From Candidatus Bathyarchaeota archaeon (lineage in GTDB: Archaea > Thermoproteota > Bathyarchaeia > Bathyarchaeales > DTEX01): a stretch of 5,645 nucleotides of DNA. The notes under the pieces were generated by a model. It did no database searches and was not told the DNA's origin. It worked only from the letters and a program-made list of their open reading frames with translations. Positions 5,413-5,645 of the stretch are shown here, in pieces. The stretch covers positions 1 through 5,645 of the forward strand of contig JAGGUU010000169.1 of assembly GCA_021158305.1 (NCBI GenBank). Direction: 5' to 3'. Each line of letters starts with the position of its first letter. Within the stretch, counting starts at the first letter, position 1. The position numbers and the translations under genes are program-made.

Positions 5413-5645
5413 CTATACAACGTATCGATAGGTCACGTATACTCCTGCTGTTGGACTTTTGCGAATAATCTTGATTATGTCGCCGGGCTTAGCCCCTATA
5501 AGGAAGACCGTTGGGTCGGTTCTCTTTATATGCGGTATCTGGTATGGGCGAATATTGTATTTCTTCAACAATTCTTCACGTTCCTCTTCGCTTAAAATTT
5601 CGTGTTTAGGAACTAATTCATGTTCGAATATGTTAAATGATGGTA
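5413..5645 (-). CDS. rpoH: DNA-directed RNA polymerase subunit H (Rpo5/RpoH), N-terminus cut by window edge
   Basis: Small archaeal RNA polymerase subunit matching the C-terminal domain of eukaryotic RPB5; it forms part of the lower jaw that grips downstream DNA. The visible 76 residues begin PSFNIFEHELVPKHEILSEE, continue KKYNIRPYQIPHIKRTDP and KPGDIIKIIRKSPTAG, and end VTYRYVV at the TAG (5415-5413). These are the signature blocks of the family (HELVPxHxxLS, IxxxDPxxxxxGxKxGDIIKI, YRxV), and the C-terminus is complete. Usual length is about 75-85 residues, so only a few residues including the start lie beyond position 5645. In many archaea rpoH is followed directly by rpoB; here the next gene is cofE, about 100 bases on. 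Confidence 0.95.
   Translation of the reverse strand, partial: PSFNIFEHELVPKHEILSEEEREELLKKYNIRPYQIPHIKRTDPTVFLIGAKPGDIIKIIRKSPTAGVYVTYRYVV

Noticed and set aside
5308..5595. Plus-strand open frame opposite rpoH and the spacer
   Set aside because: The minus strand encodes a clear RpoH; the plus frame is low-complexity and hydrophobic without family signals.
1..5645. Defence system, toxin-antitoxin pair, mobile element or CRISPR
   Set aside because: The only small DNA-binding protein pairs with ftsZ, not a toxin; no transposase, integrase, nuclease or repeat-spacer pattern was seen. The window looks like core genome.

Overview
This is an archaeal chromosomal segment. Four independent signs support that: an archaeal-type RNA polymerase subunit H (Rpo5) at the right edge, an FtsZ2-type tubulin preceded by a tiny ribbon-helix-helix protein of the CdrS kind at the left edge, a CDKAL1/MtaB-type tRNA methylthiotransferase, and the F420 cofactor ligase CofE. 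TATA-like boxes lie about 25-30 bases before several genes, with very short or absent leaders, which is also archaeal. The DNA is moderately AT-rich and the proteins are not acidic, so this is not a halophile. A TACK-type or deep euryarchaeal lineage is plausible, but the window alone cannot fix it.

Layout. On the minus strand, positions 1-882 hold a two-gene cell-division unit: cdrS-like, overlapping ftsZ2 by 17 bases. A divergent intergenic region of about 240 bases (883-1123) carries promoters for both sides and a perfect 16-bp palindrome. On the plus strand, 1124-4562 holds four genes: a methylthiotransferase, an unrecognised 131-residue protein, a RimK-type ATP-grasp ligase, and a MobA-like nucleotidyltransferase joined to the ligase by a TGATG stop/start overlap. 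The last of these runs 8 bases into the 3' end of cofE, which lies on the minus strand (4555-5313). Upstream of cofE, also on the minus strand, is rpoH (5413 to the window end, N-terminus cut).

How the genes relate. The left unit is cell division and its probable transcriptional control. The centre and right form a loose cofactor and translation neighbourhood: tRNA modification, a glutamate-type ligase, molybdenum-cofactor nucleotide attachment, F420 polyglutamylation, and a core RNA polymerase subunit. The ATP-grasp protein near cofE could be a CofF- or MptN-like cofactor glutamate ligase, but its substrate is not visible in the sequence.

No CRISPR array, insertion sequence, tRNA, rRNA, toxin-antitoxin pair or defence system was seen. 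The less explained items are two perfect 16-bp intergenic palindromes, the orphan 131-residue gene, the possible leaderless UUG starts, and rpoH sitting beside cofE rather than rpoB.
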